64,000 nucleotides of DNA from Paenibacillus psychroresistens (lineage in GTDB: Bacteria; Bacillota; Bacilli; Paenibacillales; NBRC-103111), in NCBI RefSeq assembly GCF_009728935.1, contig NZ_CP034235.1, positions 2,146,001-2,210,000 on the forward strand, given 5' to 3'. Below the pieces are notes generated by a model that saw nothing but the letters and a program-made list of their open reading frames with translations, was not told where the DNA came from and did not search any database. Every line of letters begins with the position of its first letter. The first letter of the stretch is position 1. A program made the position numbers and the translations under genes. This document shows positions 19,100 through 28,256 of this stretch, in pieces.

Positions 19100-21748
19100 A
19101 TGGGAGCAATCATGGTAACAGCTAAGATTTCCAATAATTATGAGCAATTAGGCATAGATACCATGGCGCCTAGGTTCTCATGGGTAATAACAGATAGTAA
19201 TAGAGACGAGATACAAACGGCTTACCAGATTATCGTTGCTTCAACGGAGGTTAATCTAGATAATCATGTGGGTGATCAATGGGACTCCGGTAAAATTACA
19301 TCCAGAATCCAGCATGATGTGTTGTACGAAGGGTCTTTACTGGAAAGCGCTAAAAAGTATTGGTGGAAGGTAAGAACGTGGGGCAGAGCTAATAACGCAG
19401 GCAGCTGGAGTATGAACTATTCCTTTGTTACGGGCTTCATGGAAATCGAGCATTGGACAGCCAAATGGATCCAGGATAGTGACAGCAGCAACAGCTATGC
19501 AAGTCCACTTTTTCGTAAATTATTTAATTCAACTAAAGCAGTAAAACATGCATTTGCTTATATATGTGGATTGGGTCAATTTACCCTTTATTTAAACGGA
19601 GATAAAGTAGGTGATCATGAGCTTGATCCTGGTTGGACTAATTATGATAAATCTTGTCTCTATGTAACCTTTGATGTGACCAAAGAAATTAAATTAGGTG
19701 CAAATACGTTAGGCGTAATACTGGGTAACGGCTTCTATAATGTGCATGACAGCCAAGGCAGATATTCCAAATTGAATACCGATTTTGGTCCTAATCAACT
19801 GATTTGTGAGCTGCATATCGAATTTACGGATAATTCTGTGTTGAAAATAGTAAGTGATGAATCATGGAAATCTGCTAAAAGCCCAATCAGTTATTCGCAT
19901 ATTTATGGTGGAGAGGACTATGATGCAAGAAAAGAATTACCAGGCTGGAATAGTGTGGAATTTAATGATTCAGAATGGGATCAAGTCGTTGTGGCTGCTC
20001 CAGTTAATGGAAGGCTTACCTCCCAAAAGCAGCCTCCTTTAAAAATAATGCGCACCTATTCGGTTGTTAATATTATGGAGCCGCAGCCTGAGCTATACGT
20101 TTACGATTTAGGGATAAATTTTTCTGGTTTTTTTGAAATAGTTGTGCAAGGAAAAGCAGGTCAGTCCTTGCGAATTCTCCCCTCTGAGAATTTGAAGCCA
20201 GATGGAACAGTAGATCAAGAGTCTATCGGAGCTATCCAATATTGCAGTTATACATTAAAAGGAGAAGTTGTTGAGACCTGGAGACCGATGTTCTATTATT
20301 CGGGTTTTAGGTACCTCCAGATCGAAGGAGCCAGTTGGATAAATGCTGATTTGAAACCTACTATTATTAATGTTAAAGGGTTGAATATGTACAGCGCTGC
20401 CAAGCAAACTGGTCAATTTAGCAGCTCCAACGAAAGCTATAATGGCATTCACCAAATGCTTATGCAGTCTTTCAAATCTAATTTACAAAGCGTGCTTACT
20501 GATTGCCCGCATCGTGAAAAACTGGGATGGTTGGAATGCAGTCAGCTTTTGGCAGATTCATTTGCCTATAATTTCGAGATTCATGCCTTATGGTCCAAGA
20601 TTGCACAAGATATGTCGGAAGCCCAAACAGCTGATGGCCTTGTCCCTGATATAGCACCTGAATATACGGTTTTTGAAGCGGGATTTCGTCAATCTACGGG
20701 TTGGGGAAGCGCGGCTATCTTAGCCCCATGGCATATCTATTGGATTTATGGAGATATAACGATTTTACAAAGGCAATATGACACCATGAGCAAGTATTTG
20801 AGCTATCTGCTGTCCATTGCTAAGGATAATATTATTGAGATTGGACTTGGAGACTGGGGAGGAATTCAAGCTTGGAATACGGAGCTCGTTGAAACAACCC
20901 AATATTATCATGATATCGTTATTATGAGCCAAATAGCCGAGCTGCTTGGTTATACCGAAGAATCAACAGAATATTCTAAGCTTGCTTTGCAAGTTAAAAC
21001 TTCGTTCAATGAGCAATTTTTTAATTGGGAAACAAGCTGTTATTCTCCTATAACACAAGCGCATGAGGCCATGCCATTAGCATTAGGACTAGTTCCTGCA
21101 GGCTACGAACAAAAGGTGTTGAAGACCTTGCTCGATGATATTAGCGCAAATGGAAATCATGTTCAAACGGGAGAAATAGGACATCGGTATATGCTGCAAG
21201 CTTTATCGGATCATGGCTATCATCAGGTAATTGATCAGATCATAATGAATCCAACTGCCCCCAGCTTCAATTATTTATTGAGTCTAGGAAAGACATCGAT
21301 GCCTGAATACTGGGACGGCAGCTGTTCACAGCAGCATGCTATGATGGGTCACGTTGAAGCATGGTTTTATAATACGATCGCAGGGATCAAGCCGCTAAAA
21401 CCAGGTTATGAAGAAATTAGCATCAAGCCAACGGTTATCTCTTCCCATACATCTGCCTCAGCTTCTATCGAAACTATCAGGGGGCTCGTTTGTTCTAGTT
21501 GGACTAAAACAGCCAGCCAGTTTTTGCTGGATGTTACCATACCAGTTAACAGTAAAGGGATTGTATATCTTCCTATATTCCATTTTAATAACTTCTCATT
21601 AAAAGAAGGCAGAAAACTAATAGAGCCGGATAGTAAAAAGATTGAGTGCAGTACTGGAGTTACTTGGAACAGAATAGAGGACAATCATTTAATCCTGAAT
21701 GTAGGTTCAGGCAATTATAATTTTATTTTGTCGCAAACTGAAATATAG
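19100..21748 (+). CDS. GH78 alpha-L-rhamnosidase
   Basis: This 882-residue inverting enzyme removes terminal alpha-L-rhamnose. An N-terminal fibronectin-like domain (ISNNYEQLGIDTMAPRFSWV) is followed by rhamnosidase beta-domains (GLGQFTLYLNG, ELDPGWTNYDK, GNGFYN). The (alpha/alpha)6 catalytic domain carries the signature DCPHREKLGWLE from residue 468 and GLVPDIAPEY. A C-terminal beta domain completes it. There is no signal peptide, so it works inside the cell. A GGAG site precedes the ATG by about 9 bases. Its place behind an importer and a GH101-like gene suggests a shared rhamnose-containing oligosaccharide. A close paralogue lies at 57081-59798. Confidence 0.95.
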   Translation: MGAIMVTAKISNNYEQLGIDTMAPRFSWVITDSNRDEIQTAYQIIVASTEVNLDNHVGDQWDSGKITSRIQHDVLYEGSLLESAKKYWWKVRTWGRANNAGSWSMNYSFVTGFMEIEHWTAKWIQDSDSSNSYASPLFRKLFNSTKAVKHAFAYICGLGQFTLYLNGDKVGDHELDPGWTNYDKSCLYVTFDVTKEIKLGANTLGVILGNGFYNVHDSQGRYSKLNTDFGPNQLICELHIEFTDNSVLKIVSDESWKSAKSPISYSHIYGGEDYDARKELPGWNSVEFNDSEWDQVVVAAPVNGRLTSQKQPPLKIMRTYSVVNIMEPQPELYVYDLGINFSGFFEIVVQGKAGQSLRILPSENLKPDGTVDQESIGAIQYCSYTLKGEVVETWRPMFYYSGFRYLQIEGASWINADLKPTIINVKGLNMYSAAKQTGQFSSSNESYNGIHQMLMQSFKSNLQSVLTDCPHREKLGWLECSQLLADSFAYNFEIHALWSKIAQDMSEAQTADGLVPDIAPEYTVFEAGFRQSTGWGSAAILAPWHIYWIYGDITILQRQYDTMSKYLSYLLSIAKDNIIEIGLGDWGGIQAWNTELVETTQYYHDIVIMSQIAELLGYTEESTEYSKLALQVKTSFNEQFFNWETSCYSPITQAHEAMPLALGLVPAGYEQKVLKTLLDDISANGNHVQTGEIGHRYMLQALSDHGYHQVIDQIIMNPTAPSFNYLLSLGKTSMPEYWDGSCSQQHAMMGHVEAWFYNTIAGIKPLKPGYEEISIKPTVISSHTSASASIETIRGLVCSSWTKTASQFLLDVTIPVNSKGIVYLPIFHFNNFSLKEGRKLIEPDSKKIECSTGVTWNRIEDNHLILNVGSGNYNFILSQTEI

Positions 21749-21786
21749 AACAACCAAGCGCTTAATTTCAAAGGAGATGAGATGAA

Positions 21787-23847
21787 ATGGCAATAAATTT
21801 ACCCTTTAGACAAATACATTTGGACTTTCACACCAGCCCTGAAATCGAGAATGTCGGTTCAGACTTTAATGCAGCTGAATTTACGGCAGCCTTGGAAGCT
21901 GCGAGTGTCAATTCCATAACCTGCTTTGCGCGATGCCACCATGGCTTTATCTATTATGACTCCAAGGCTTTTCCTGAAAGAGTACACCCGCATTTGAAGA
22001 ATAAGAATTTACTTAAAGATCAGATTGAAGCTTGCCATAAAGTCGGGATTCGAGCACCGATTTATCTAACCGTTCAGATGGATTATTATACAGCAGAAGA
22101 GCATCCAGAATGGCTGTCTGTTAATGGACGAGGAGGGCCGATTGGAATTGCAGTTGATCCAAATGGGCGACAAGTGGGTGCTGAACCTTTTCAAGCACCA
22201 TTTTACCGAAAATTGTGCATCAATTCTCCTTATAAAGTTATGCTAAAGGACATGGTTAAGGATATACTCGAAAATTTAGCTACGGACGGGCTATTTTTTG
22301 ATATATTGTGGGAAACGGACTGCTCCTGTAAATACTGCCGTGCTTCGATGCTGGAATTAAATATGGAACCTGCTAGAGAAGAGGAAAGAAGAGCGTTTAG
22401 TATAATCCTCATTAATGAATTCATTCGTGATATGACAGCTTTTGTAAGAAGCCTTAATCAGGATTGCAGCATCTATTACAACAATGGAGAGGTTGGACCT
22501 GGACATAGAGAGGCACTTCCGGGATTCACCCATCTTGAATTTGATGTATTGCCGGGACAATTTACCTCCGGATATCTAAAAGCTAAAACAGCCGCACTGT
22601 TTAATCGGACACTTGGACCTGAGTATATCGCACAAACAGGAAAATTTCATATCAGCTGGGGAGATTTCCATTCCTTTAAGAACAAGGAGGCACTGGAATA
22701 CGAATGCTTTCATGCGCTCGCTCTGGGTGCCAAATGTATGATCGGCGATCAGCTTGACCCCTCTGGAAAATTAGACAAGCATGTCTATGATTTAATTGGT
22801 CCTGTCTATCAAAAGGTTGAAAAAGTAGAGCCTTGGTGCATAGGTGCTAAGCCAGTTACTGAGATAGGTATCCTTTCTACTAAAGAATTTGGCGGGAAAG
22901 AGAGCTCGGTTATTGGTGCTGTGCGAATGATGCAGGAGGCTGGACACCAGTGTGATATCCTTGATTCACAAAGTGACTTTTTACAATACCAGGTTTTAAT
23001 TCTCCCAGACGGCATTATTATGAGTGATGATTTGAATAAGAAGCTAGAACATTATGTGGACCTTGGTGGTTCGCTGATTGCTTCATTTGAATCCGGTATG
23101 GATCAAGCGAAAAATGGATTTATGCTCAAATCTCTGGGAATAAGCTTAATTGGAAATGGCCCTGTGGACATGGAAACGGGGAAGCTTGTAAGAGGTGTAG
23201 TATACGGAAACAGCGAATATGCGGATTACATCATGCCTAAAGGGAAGATTGGTAAAGATCTGCCAGAGACTGTGCACGTAATGTATACGAAGTGTGTTGA
23301 GGTTGCAGCCATGGAGAACGCTGAAGTGCTTGCTGATGTGATGGAGCCGTATTTCTACAGGACTTATAAGCACTTTTTCTCACATAGACAAGCGCCGTCT
23401 TCGGGTAGAGTTGGATCAGCAGGAATTGTAAAGCAGGGAAATGTGATTTATTTCGCCCATGCTATCTTTGATATTTATACTAGCTTTGCTCCCAAATGGT
23501 GTAAAACCTTGCTGCTGAATGCGCTAGACATCCTATTGCCAGAGCCATTGTTGAGACACGATGGCCCCTCAACGATACAAGCCTACATCAATGAACAACA
23601 GGCAGAAAATCGATGGGTTGTGCATTTGCTGCATTATATTCCACAAAGAAAAGCGGAGTTCTTAGAGGTTATTGAAGATACGATTCCTATCTATGATATT
23701 AAGGTTACTATGAATGCTCCTAAGCAAATAAAAGCAATTCAATTGGTTCCAGAAGGGACTGAGCTGGACTTCACAATAAAAAGCGCCACAGTTGAATTTG
23801 TAGTTCCTTGTATAAATGGACATCAGATGGTTTTAATTGAGTTCTAA
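21787..23847 (+). CDS. GHL6-type putative glycoside hydrolase with beta-galactosidase trimerisation-like domain
   Basis: The 686-residue protein begins with a barrel region (RQIHLDFHTSPEIENVGSDF, CFARCHHGFIYYDSK, HLKNKNLLKDQIEACHKVGI) that matches the hypothetical glycoside hydrolase 6 family. It also contains DGLFFDILWETDCSCKYCR with a four-Cys-rich patch. From about residue 360 a flavodoxin-like domain similar to the GH42 trimerisation domain follows (VTEIGILSTKEF, QVLILPDGIIMSD). The reaction has not been settled for this family. There is no signal peptide. GGAGATGAG precedes the ATG. It is the last gene of the operon and converges with the AraC regulator, overlapping it by four bases. Confidence 0.7.
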   Translation: MAINLPFRQIHLDFHTSPEIENVGSDFNAAEFTAALEAASVNSITCFARCHHGFIYYDSKAFPERVHPHLKNKNLLKDQIEACHKVGIRAPIYLTVQMDYYTAEEHPEWLSVNGRGGPIGIAVDPNGRQVGAEPFQAPFYRKLCINSPYKVMLKDMVKDILENLATDGLFFDILWETDCSCKYCRASMLELNMEPAREEERRAFSIILINEFIRDMTAFVRSLNQDCSIYYNNGEVGPGHREALPGFTHLEFDVLPGQFTSGYLKAKTAALFNRTLGPEYIAQTGKFHISWGDFHSFKNKEALEYECFHALALGAKCMIGDQLDPSGKLDKHVYDLIGPVYQKVEKVEPWCIGAKPVTEIGILSTKEFGGKESSVIGAVRMMQEAGHQCDILDSQSDFLQYQVLILPDGIIMSDDLNKKLEHYVDLGGSLIASFESGMDQAKNGFMLKSLGISLIGNGPVDMETGKLVRGVVYGNSEYADYIMPKGKIGKDLPETVHVMYTKCVEVAAMENAEVLADVMEPYFYRTYKHFFSHRQAPSSGRVGSAGIVKQGNVIYFAHAIFDIYTSFAPKWCKTLLLNALDILLPEPLLRHDGPSTIQAYINEQQAENRWVVHLLHYIPQRKAEFLEVIEDTIPIYDIKVTMNAPKQIKAIQLVPEGTELDFTIKSATVEFVVPCINGHQMVLIEF

Positions 23848-26144
23848 GAGAGTGTATTTTGCTCTCGATATTGATTGGGCGAAATGCCGTAAGTTTTTTT
23901 AAATAAAGTAAAGAAGTAGGTGGTATTAAGGACGCCTACTTTTTCACTGATGACTGTAATAGGGTCATTGGTATTCAATAGCAGCTTTTTGGCTTCCTCC
24001 AAGCGGATGTTCTTCAAGTAATCATTAAAGGACATCTGGGAATGGCTGCGGAATAACTTACCTAAGTAGCTGGGTGTTAACTGTGCATTAGCAGCGATGG
24101 TTTCAATGCCTAAATCAGGCTCGTGATAATTCTTTTGCAAATAACTGCAAATGGAATCGATTAAAGCCGTTGTTTTTGAGATATTTTTATTTTCCGTAAG
24201 GGTCTGAATTAAGCGGCAGAAGCTTTGCAGTAAGAAGTGGATTTCCTGTAAAGTTTCCTTCTGGTGCAGTTGATTAACAGTATCATAATATTCCTTAGAA
24301 TGCTCTTGCATGATATTTAAAGCACCATCGAAATCCCTCATTAGTGAATTAAGCAGCTGGTTGGCGCAAGATAAGGCTTGATAATAGGTCATTTCCTTCA
24401 TAGCTTTAACAAATTGATCGAGCGCCTGCTCGGTCTTATCGGCATGGCTCAAGCGCAGCGCTTCGTTTAATTTCTTCTCAGCAAGGTTTGGATATAGGCT
24501 TGTATGATTTTGAGGGTCCGGAATCATTTCCTGATGAATGATCGATTGATGTCCATAAAAAAGACGGTATTTAGCATATTCCTGAGCGGACTCAAAAGAC
24601 AGATGGATCTCATTTCTTAAGCTGACAGAATCTCCAACGCTAAATGAAATCGTAAAGTTGAAATAAGAGCGGATGACTTCCTGAATTTCGGCAAGGGTAA
24701 TCAGAATGTGGGCAGGAACTGTAGGCGTCCCCAGAAATAATAAGATAGCTATGTTTTTTTCATCCATAACAATCGTTTCATTGTTGACATGCTTCAACAG
24801 CAGTTCGTTACTGATATTGCAGATAGAGAAACGGAACAACCCTTGTTTCTTTTGGTTATGCTGTTGATGGAAATCATCATAATTATCAATTTGTGCTAAA
24901 AGCACAGTGTAGTAGGGACTTGTGAAATAAGCGTCAATATTGGATTGGATCACATGTGTGCTCGATAGATCCTGTAGAGTGCCTTTTAGAAGATGTTGAA
25001 GATACGCTTTCTTAAGCACAGGCAAGGACTGTTTGATTTCTATATCAACGGAGCTTGCTTGATCGATTACGTTGGAAAATGCTTCAGATAAAAGTGCAAA
25101 TTCGTTGCGGTTCTGCTCTGTGCCGGGAGTGGTATTTCCGGAAGCGGCATAAACCTTGCTTATCAAACGGCCTAATGGATTATAAAGCCGGTTAGCGGCA
25201 AAATAAGCAAGCAGGACACCGAGTAGGATAATAACTAATGCCAGCAGCCAGGTAAAGTTTTTTAATGTAGAAATGTCTGAGATCAGCAGATTGTAAGGCT
25301 TGACGCTGACAAAATACCAATTAAGCTCATTTGATTCCACAAAGGTGACAAGCTGTTTTCTACCTTCAACTTCGGTAACGAAATGATCCGATTTTTTAGT
25401 GGAGTTAAGGATCTTTTGAATATAAGGCTTAGTGGCGAAGCTTTGCATGAAATCTTCCGAATTGGTATGGGAGAGAACCAGTCCTTTTTCATCCATCACA
25501 AAGACATCGTCACTGCTGCTGCGAATGGACTTTATCGTATTTAGGATGTATTGCTCATTCACATGAATGACTATGGCACCTTTGTAAGCGTTAGTTAGTG
25601 CATAGTTGGGACGTAAAATAAAGGTAAGGATATGGTCTTGCGTGCTTGATAATGAGAATCCAGATTGGAGCTTCTGAGGAAAAAATCCGATAAATTGAAC
25701 GTTTCGAGTTCCAGTGATCCACTCTTTTTCCTTATCATTCAATTGATAAGGGGTCCCGGCTGTGTTCAAGTACCGTTTCGTATTGTCATTATAAACACCG
25801 ATATATTTAATGAATGGATAGGCGGATTGAATGTCTAATAGGATATCCATCGCATCGCGGTCTTCAATTTGATCATGCTGCGGCTTTCTTAATACTGTAA
25901 TAATGCGATTGTTATTCAATAGATGATTTCCGATGGTCTGAATTTGTCCTTGTATAATACTGGAAGTATAGCTGGTTTGGCGCAGCATGGAAATCACGTT
26001 ATTGCTGATGGTCTCCTCGGTTTTGGTAGCAAAGAAAAAATATAATGTGCTACTTACAGCGACGACTACTAAAGCGACAAGCAGTACAAAATAAACCAAA
26101 AGATTGCGGTAAACAGAGTAGCGGAATAATTGGTTCCATTTCAT
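23844..26144 (-). CDS. Membrane-bound AraC-family sensor-regulator
   Basis: This 766-residue one-component system has a transmembrane segment at about residues 13-37, an extracellular Cache-like domain to about residue 290 and a second membrane span (FTWLLALVIILLGVLLAYF). A cytoplasmic linker region leads to a C-terminal AraC helix-turn-helix pair in roughly the last 100 residues (LTPSYLGKLFRSHSQMSFNDYL and ITVISEKVGVLNTTYFF). It has no receiver domain and no kinase, so signal detection and DNA binding sit in a single membrane-anchored protein. It is divergent from the importer at 26.4 kb, which has no two-component system, so it is the likely activator of that operon. Confidence 0.92.
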   Translation of the reverse strand: MKWNQLFRYSVYRNLLVYFVLLVALVVVAVSSTLYFFFATKTEETISNNVISMLRQTSYTSSIIQGQIQTIGNHLLNNNRIITVLRKPQHDQIEDRDAMDILLDIQSAYPFIKYIGVYNDNTKRYLNTAGTPYQLNDKEKEWITGTRNVQFIGFFPQKLQSGFSLSSTQDHILTFILRPNYALTNAYKGAIVIHVNEQYILNTIKSIRSSSDDVFVMDEKGLVLSHTNSEDFMQSFATKPYIQKILNSTKKSDHFVTEVEGRKQLVTFVESNELNWYFVSVKPYNLLISDISTLKNFTWLLALVIILLGVLLAYFAANRLYNPLGRLISKVYAASGNTTPGTEQNRNEFALLSEAFSNVIDQASSVDIEIKQSLPVLKKAYLQHLLKGTLQDLSSTHVIQSNIDAYFTSPYYTVLLAQIDNYDDFHQQHNQKKQGLFRFSICNISNELLLKHVNNETIVMDEKNIAILLFLGTPTVPAHILITLAEIQEVIRSYFNFTISFSVGDSVSLRNEIHLSFESAQEYAKYRLFYGHQSIIHQEMIPDPQNHTSLYPNLAEKKLNEALRLSHADKTEQALDQFVKAMKEMTYYQALSCANQLLNSLMRDFDGALNIMQEHSKEYYDTVNQLHQKETLQEIHFLLQSFCRLIQTLTENKNISKTTALIDSICSYLQKNYHEPDLGIETIAANAQLTPSYLGKLFRSHSQMSFNDYLKNIRLEEAKKLLLNTNDPITVISEKVGVLNTTYFFTLFKKTYGISPNQYREQNTLS

Positions 26145-26366
26145 CGTTCATAGCCCCCTAATTTTATTATTCTAGAATATCCCCCTCTGATAAGCAATGA
26201 TCTCAGCTCCGACTTTAAAAAATCAAAGCCATACCGAAAAATTGTAGTGTCCAAATCCCTTGATTTTAAAGGCTTTTTGAAAATGTTGACTACACAGCTT
26301 AGACATAAACCAACATACTGAGAATATCAAAGCGAAGTTAACAACAACATAAGGAGGGAAACGACT

Positions 26367-27311
26367 TTGAGCCAAACTAAGGCAAAATCGAATAGAAGAT
26401 ATACATTGATTACAGATATTCGTAAAAATCCAATTTCTTATTTACTCGTATTACCCGCAGCGCTCTATACTCTTATCTATGGTTACCTGACGTTGCCCTA
26501 CATGATCATTGCCTTCCAAAAATTTAACTATACGAAAGGTATTTTCCATAGTGAATGGGTAGGATGGAAGAATTTCGAATTCTTTTTCCACTCAACAGCG
26601 GCCATCATGGTTACTTGGAATACTATTAAGCTTAACTTCCTTTATATCCTTTTTGGGACAATTGTGGCGCTGATGTTTTCGATTTTATTAAATGAAATTC
26701 GTTCACGTTGGTTCAAGCGTGTTTCTCAATCTACATTGCTGTTTCCCCACTTTCTGTCTTGGATCATTATCAGCTATGTGGTTTATAGCTTGTTTGCAAC
26801 CGAGCATGGGCTCATTAACAATACGTTGGAATCACTTGGGATGGAGCGGTTTAACTGGTATGCCCATCCAAAGCCATGGACGTGGATATTGGTTGGTCTT
26901 AATGTGTGGAAAGAAACCGGGATGTCGGCGGTAATCTATCTGGCAGCGATTTCAGCCATTGATGATTCTTTATATGAAGCAGCGAAAATGGACGGGGCTA
27001 ACCGTTGGCAGCAAATCAAATCTATTACCCTTCCTATGCTCATGCCAACCGTATCGATTCTAACGCTTTTGGCCATTGGGAGAATTTTCTACTCTGATTT
27101 CGGGATGATTTATTCCATTATTGGAGACAATGGGATGCTTTATTCAACAACCGATGTTATTGATACGTATACTTTCCGCACCCTGCGTATCTCAGGTAAT
27201 CCGGCTATTGCTATGGCGATTGGGTTTTATCAATCCGTGGTTGGTTTCGTGCTTGTGCTTTCAGTAAACTGGATTGTTAAGCGATTTAATAAAGATAACG
27301 CTATGTTTTAG
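26367..27311 (+). CDS. Sugar ABC transporter permease (LplB type)
   Basis: The 314-residue membrane subunit starts at TTG with AAGGAGGG 8 bases upstream. A short cytoplasmic N-terminus leads into NPISYLLVLPAALYTLIYG and about six membrane spans. The EAA loop is EAAKMDGANRWQQIKS with TLPML near residues 205-227. It is the first gene of an importer operon with a YtcP-type permease, a lipoprotein and a GH4 enzyme, controlled by the divergent membrane AraC protein. Confidence 0.94.
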   Translation: MSQTKAKSNRRYTLITDIRKNPISYLLVLPAALYTLIYGYLTLPYMIIAFQKFNYTKGIFHSEWVGWKNFEFFFHSTAAIMVTWNTIKLNFLYILFGTIVALMFSILLNEIRSRWFKRVSQSTLLFPHFLSWIIISYVVYSLFATEHGLINNTLESLGMERFNWYAHPKPWTWILVGLNVWKETGMSAVIYLAAISAIDDSLYEAAKMDGANRWQQIKSITLPMLMPTVSILTLLAIGRIFYSDFGMIYSIIGDNGMLYSTTDVIDTYTFRTLRISGNPAIAMAIGFYQSVVGFVLVLSVNWIVKRFNKDNAMF

Positions 27312-27328
27312 AGAAAGAGGTGAATCTA

Positions 27329-28201
27329 TTGAAAAAAAATGATTTATTCCAGACTATTAACGGTATTATTGTCACGTTATTCGCATTATTATGTACGCTT
27401 CCCATTTTGCTTGTTTTGATTGTATCTTTTTCAGATGAAAATTCCGTTCTCAAAAAAGGATATAGCTTTTTCCCGAATAAATTTTCGTTAGCAGCTTACA
27501 AAACCGCATTCTCAAGTAGCGATCAGTTGATTTCAAGCTATATGGTATCGATCGGTGTAACGGTAATTGGGACTTTGGCGGCTGTCCTCATCACGGGAAT
27601 GGCCGGATATATGCTGGCAAATCGTCAGGTAAGATATCGCAATATGATCGCGTTATTTTTCTTCATCACCATGTTGTTTAATGCAGGTCTCGTGCCATGG
27701 TATATGGTAAATGATTTGCTAGGCTTTAAGAATAACTTCCTAGCGCTGCTTATACCCTCGCTATTATTTAGCCCATTTAATTTATTTCTGGTGCGAAACT
27801 TTATGCAAGGGCTGCCTGAAGCCTTATTGGAATCAGCGAGAATTGAGGGAGCCAATGATGGCTATATCGCTTTTCGTATCGTTTTCCCGCTTTCCATGCC
27901 TGTACTTGCAACAGTGGCTTTGTTCTATGGGCTTGGGTATTGGAACAATTGGTTTAACGCCATTATGTTGATCGATAAAGAAAGCTTGTACCCTCTGCAA
28001 TATTTATTGTACAAGCTGCAATCCGAAATCAGTATGATCAACCAGATGCAAGGGATATCTAGTACGGGAAATCTAACCGTCCCTAAGGAATCTTTTAAAA
28101 TGGCAATCGCGATCATCACCATTGGTCCTATTGTTTTACTTTATCCGTTCTTGCAGCGTTTCATCATCAAAGGTCTTATTGTCGGTGCTGTTAAAGGTTA
28201 A
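27329..28201 (+). CDS. Sugar ABC transporter permease (YtcP/LplC type)
   Basis: The second membrane subunit has about 290 residues. The frame opens with GTG at 27320, but TTG at 27329 (protein MKKNDLFQ) fits the AAAGAGGTGA ribosome site better; ATG is not available. It has six membrane segments, an EAA-type loop (LLESARIEGANDGYIAF, then PLSMP) and the family C-terminus FIIKGLIVGAVKG. The gap to the previous gene is 17 bases. Confidence 0.92.
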   Translation: MKKNDLFQTINGIIVTLFALLCTLPILLVLIVSFSDENSVLKKGYSFFPNKFSLAAYKTAFSSSDQLISSYMVSIGVTVIGTLAAVLITGMAGYMLANRQVRYRNMIALFFFITMLFNAGLVPWYMVNDLLGFKNNFLALLIPSLLFSPFNLFLVRNFMQGLPEALLESARIEGANDGYIAFRIVFPLSMPVLATVALFYGLGYWNNWFNAIMLIDKESLYPLQYLLYKLQSEISMINQMQGISSTGNLTVPKESFKMAIAIITIGPIVLLYPFLQRFIIKGLIVGAVKG

Positions 28202-28256
28202 TATATCGCTGAAAAGCTTTATATATAATAATGGATTAGTGAGAGGGGATTTGAAA

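Noticed and set aside
28122..28256. Upstream extension of the binding protein to 28122
   Set aside because: It overlaps the permease C-terminus; the ribosome site and signal peptide begin at 28257.
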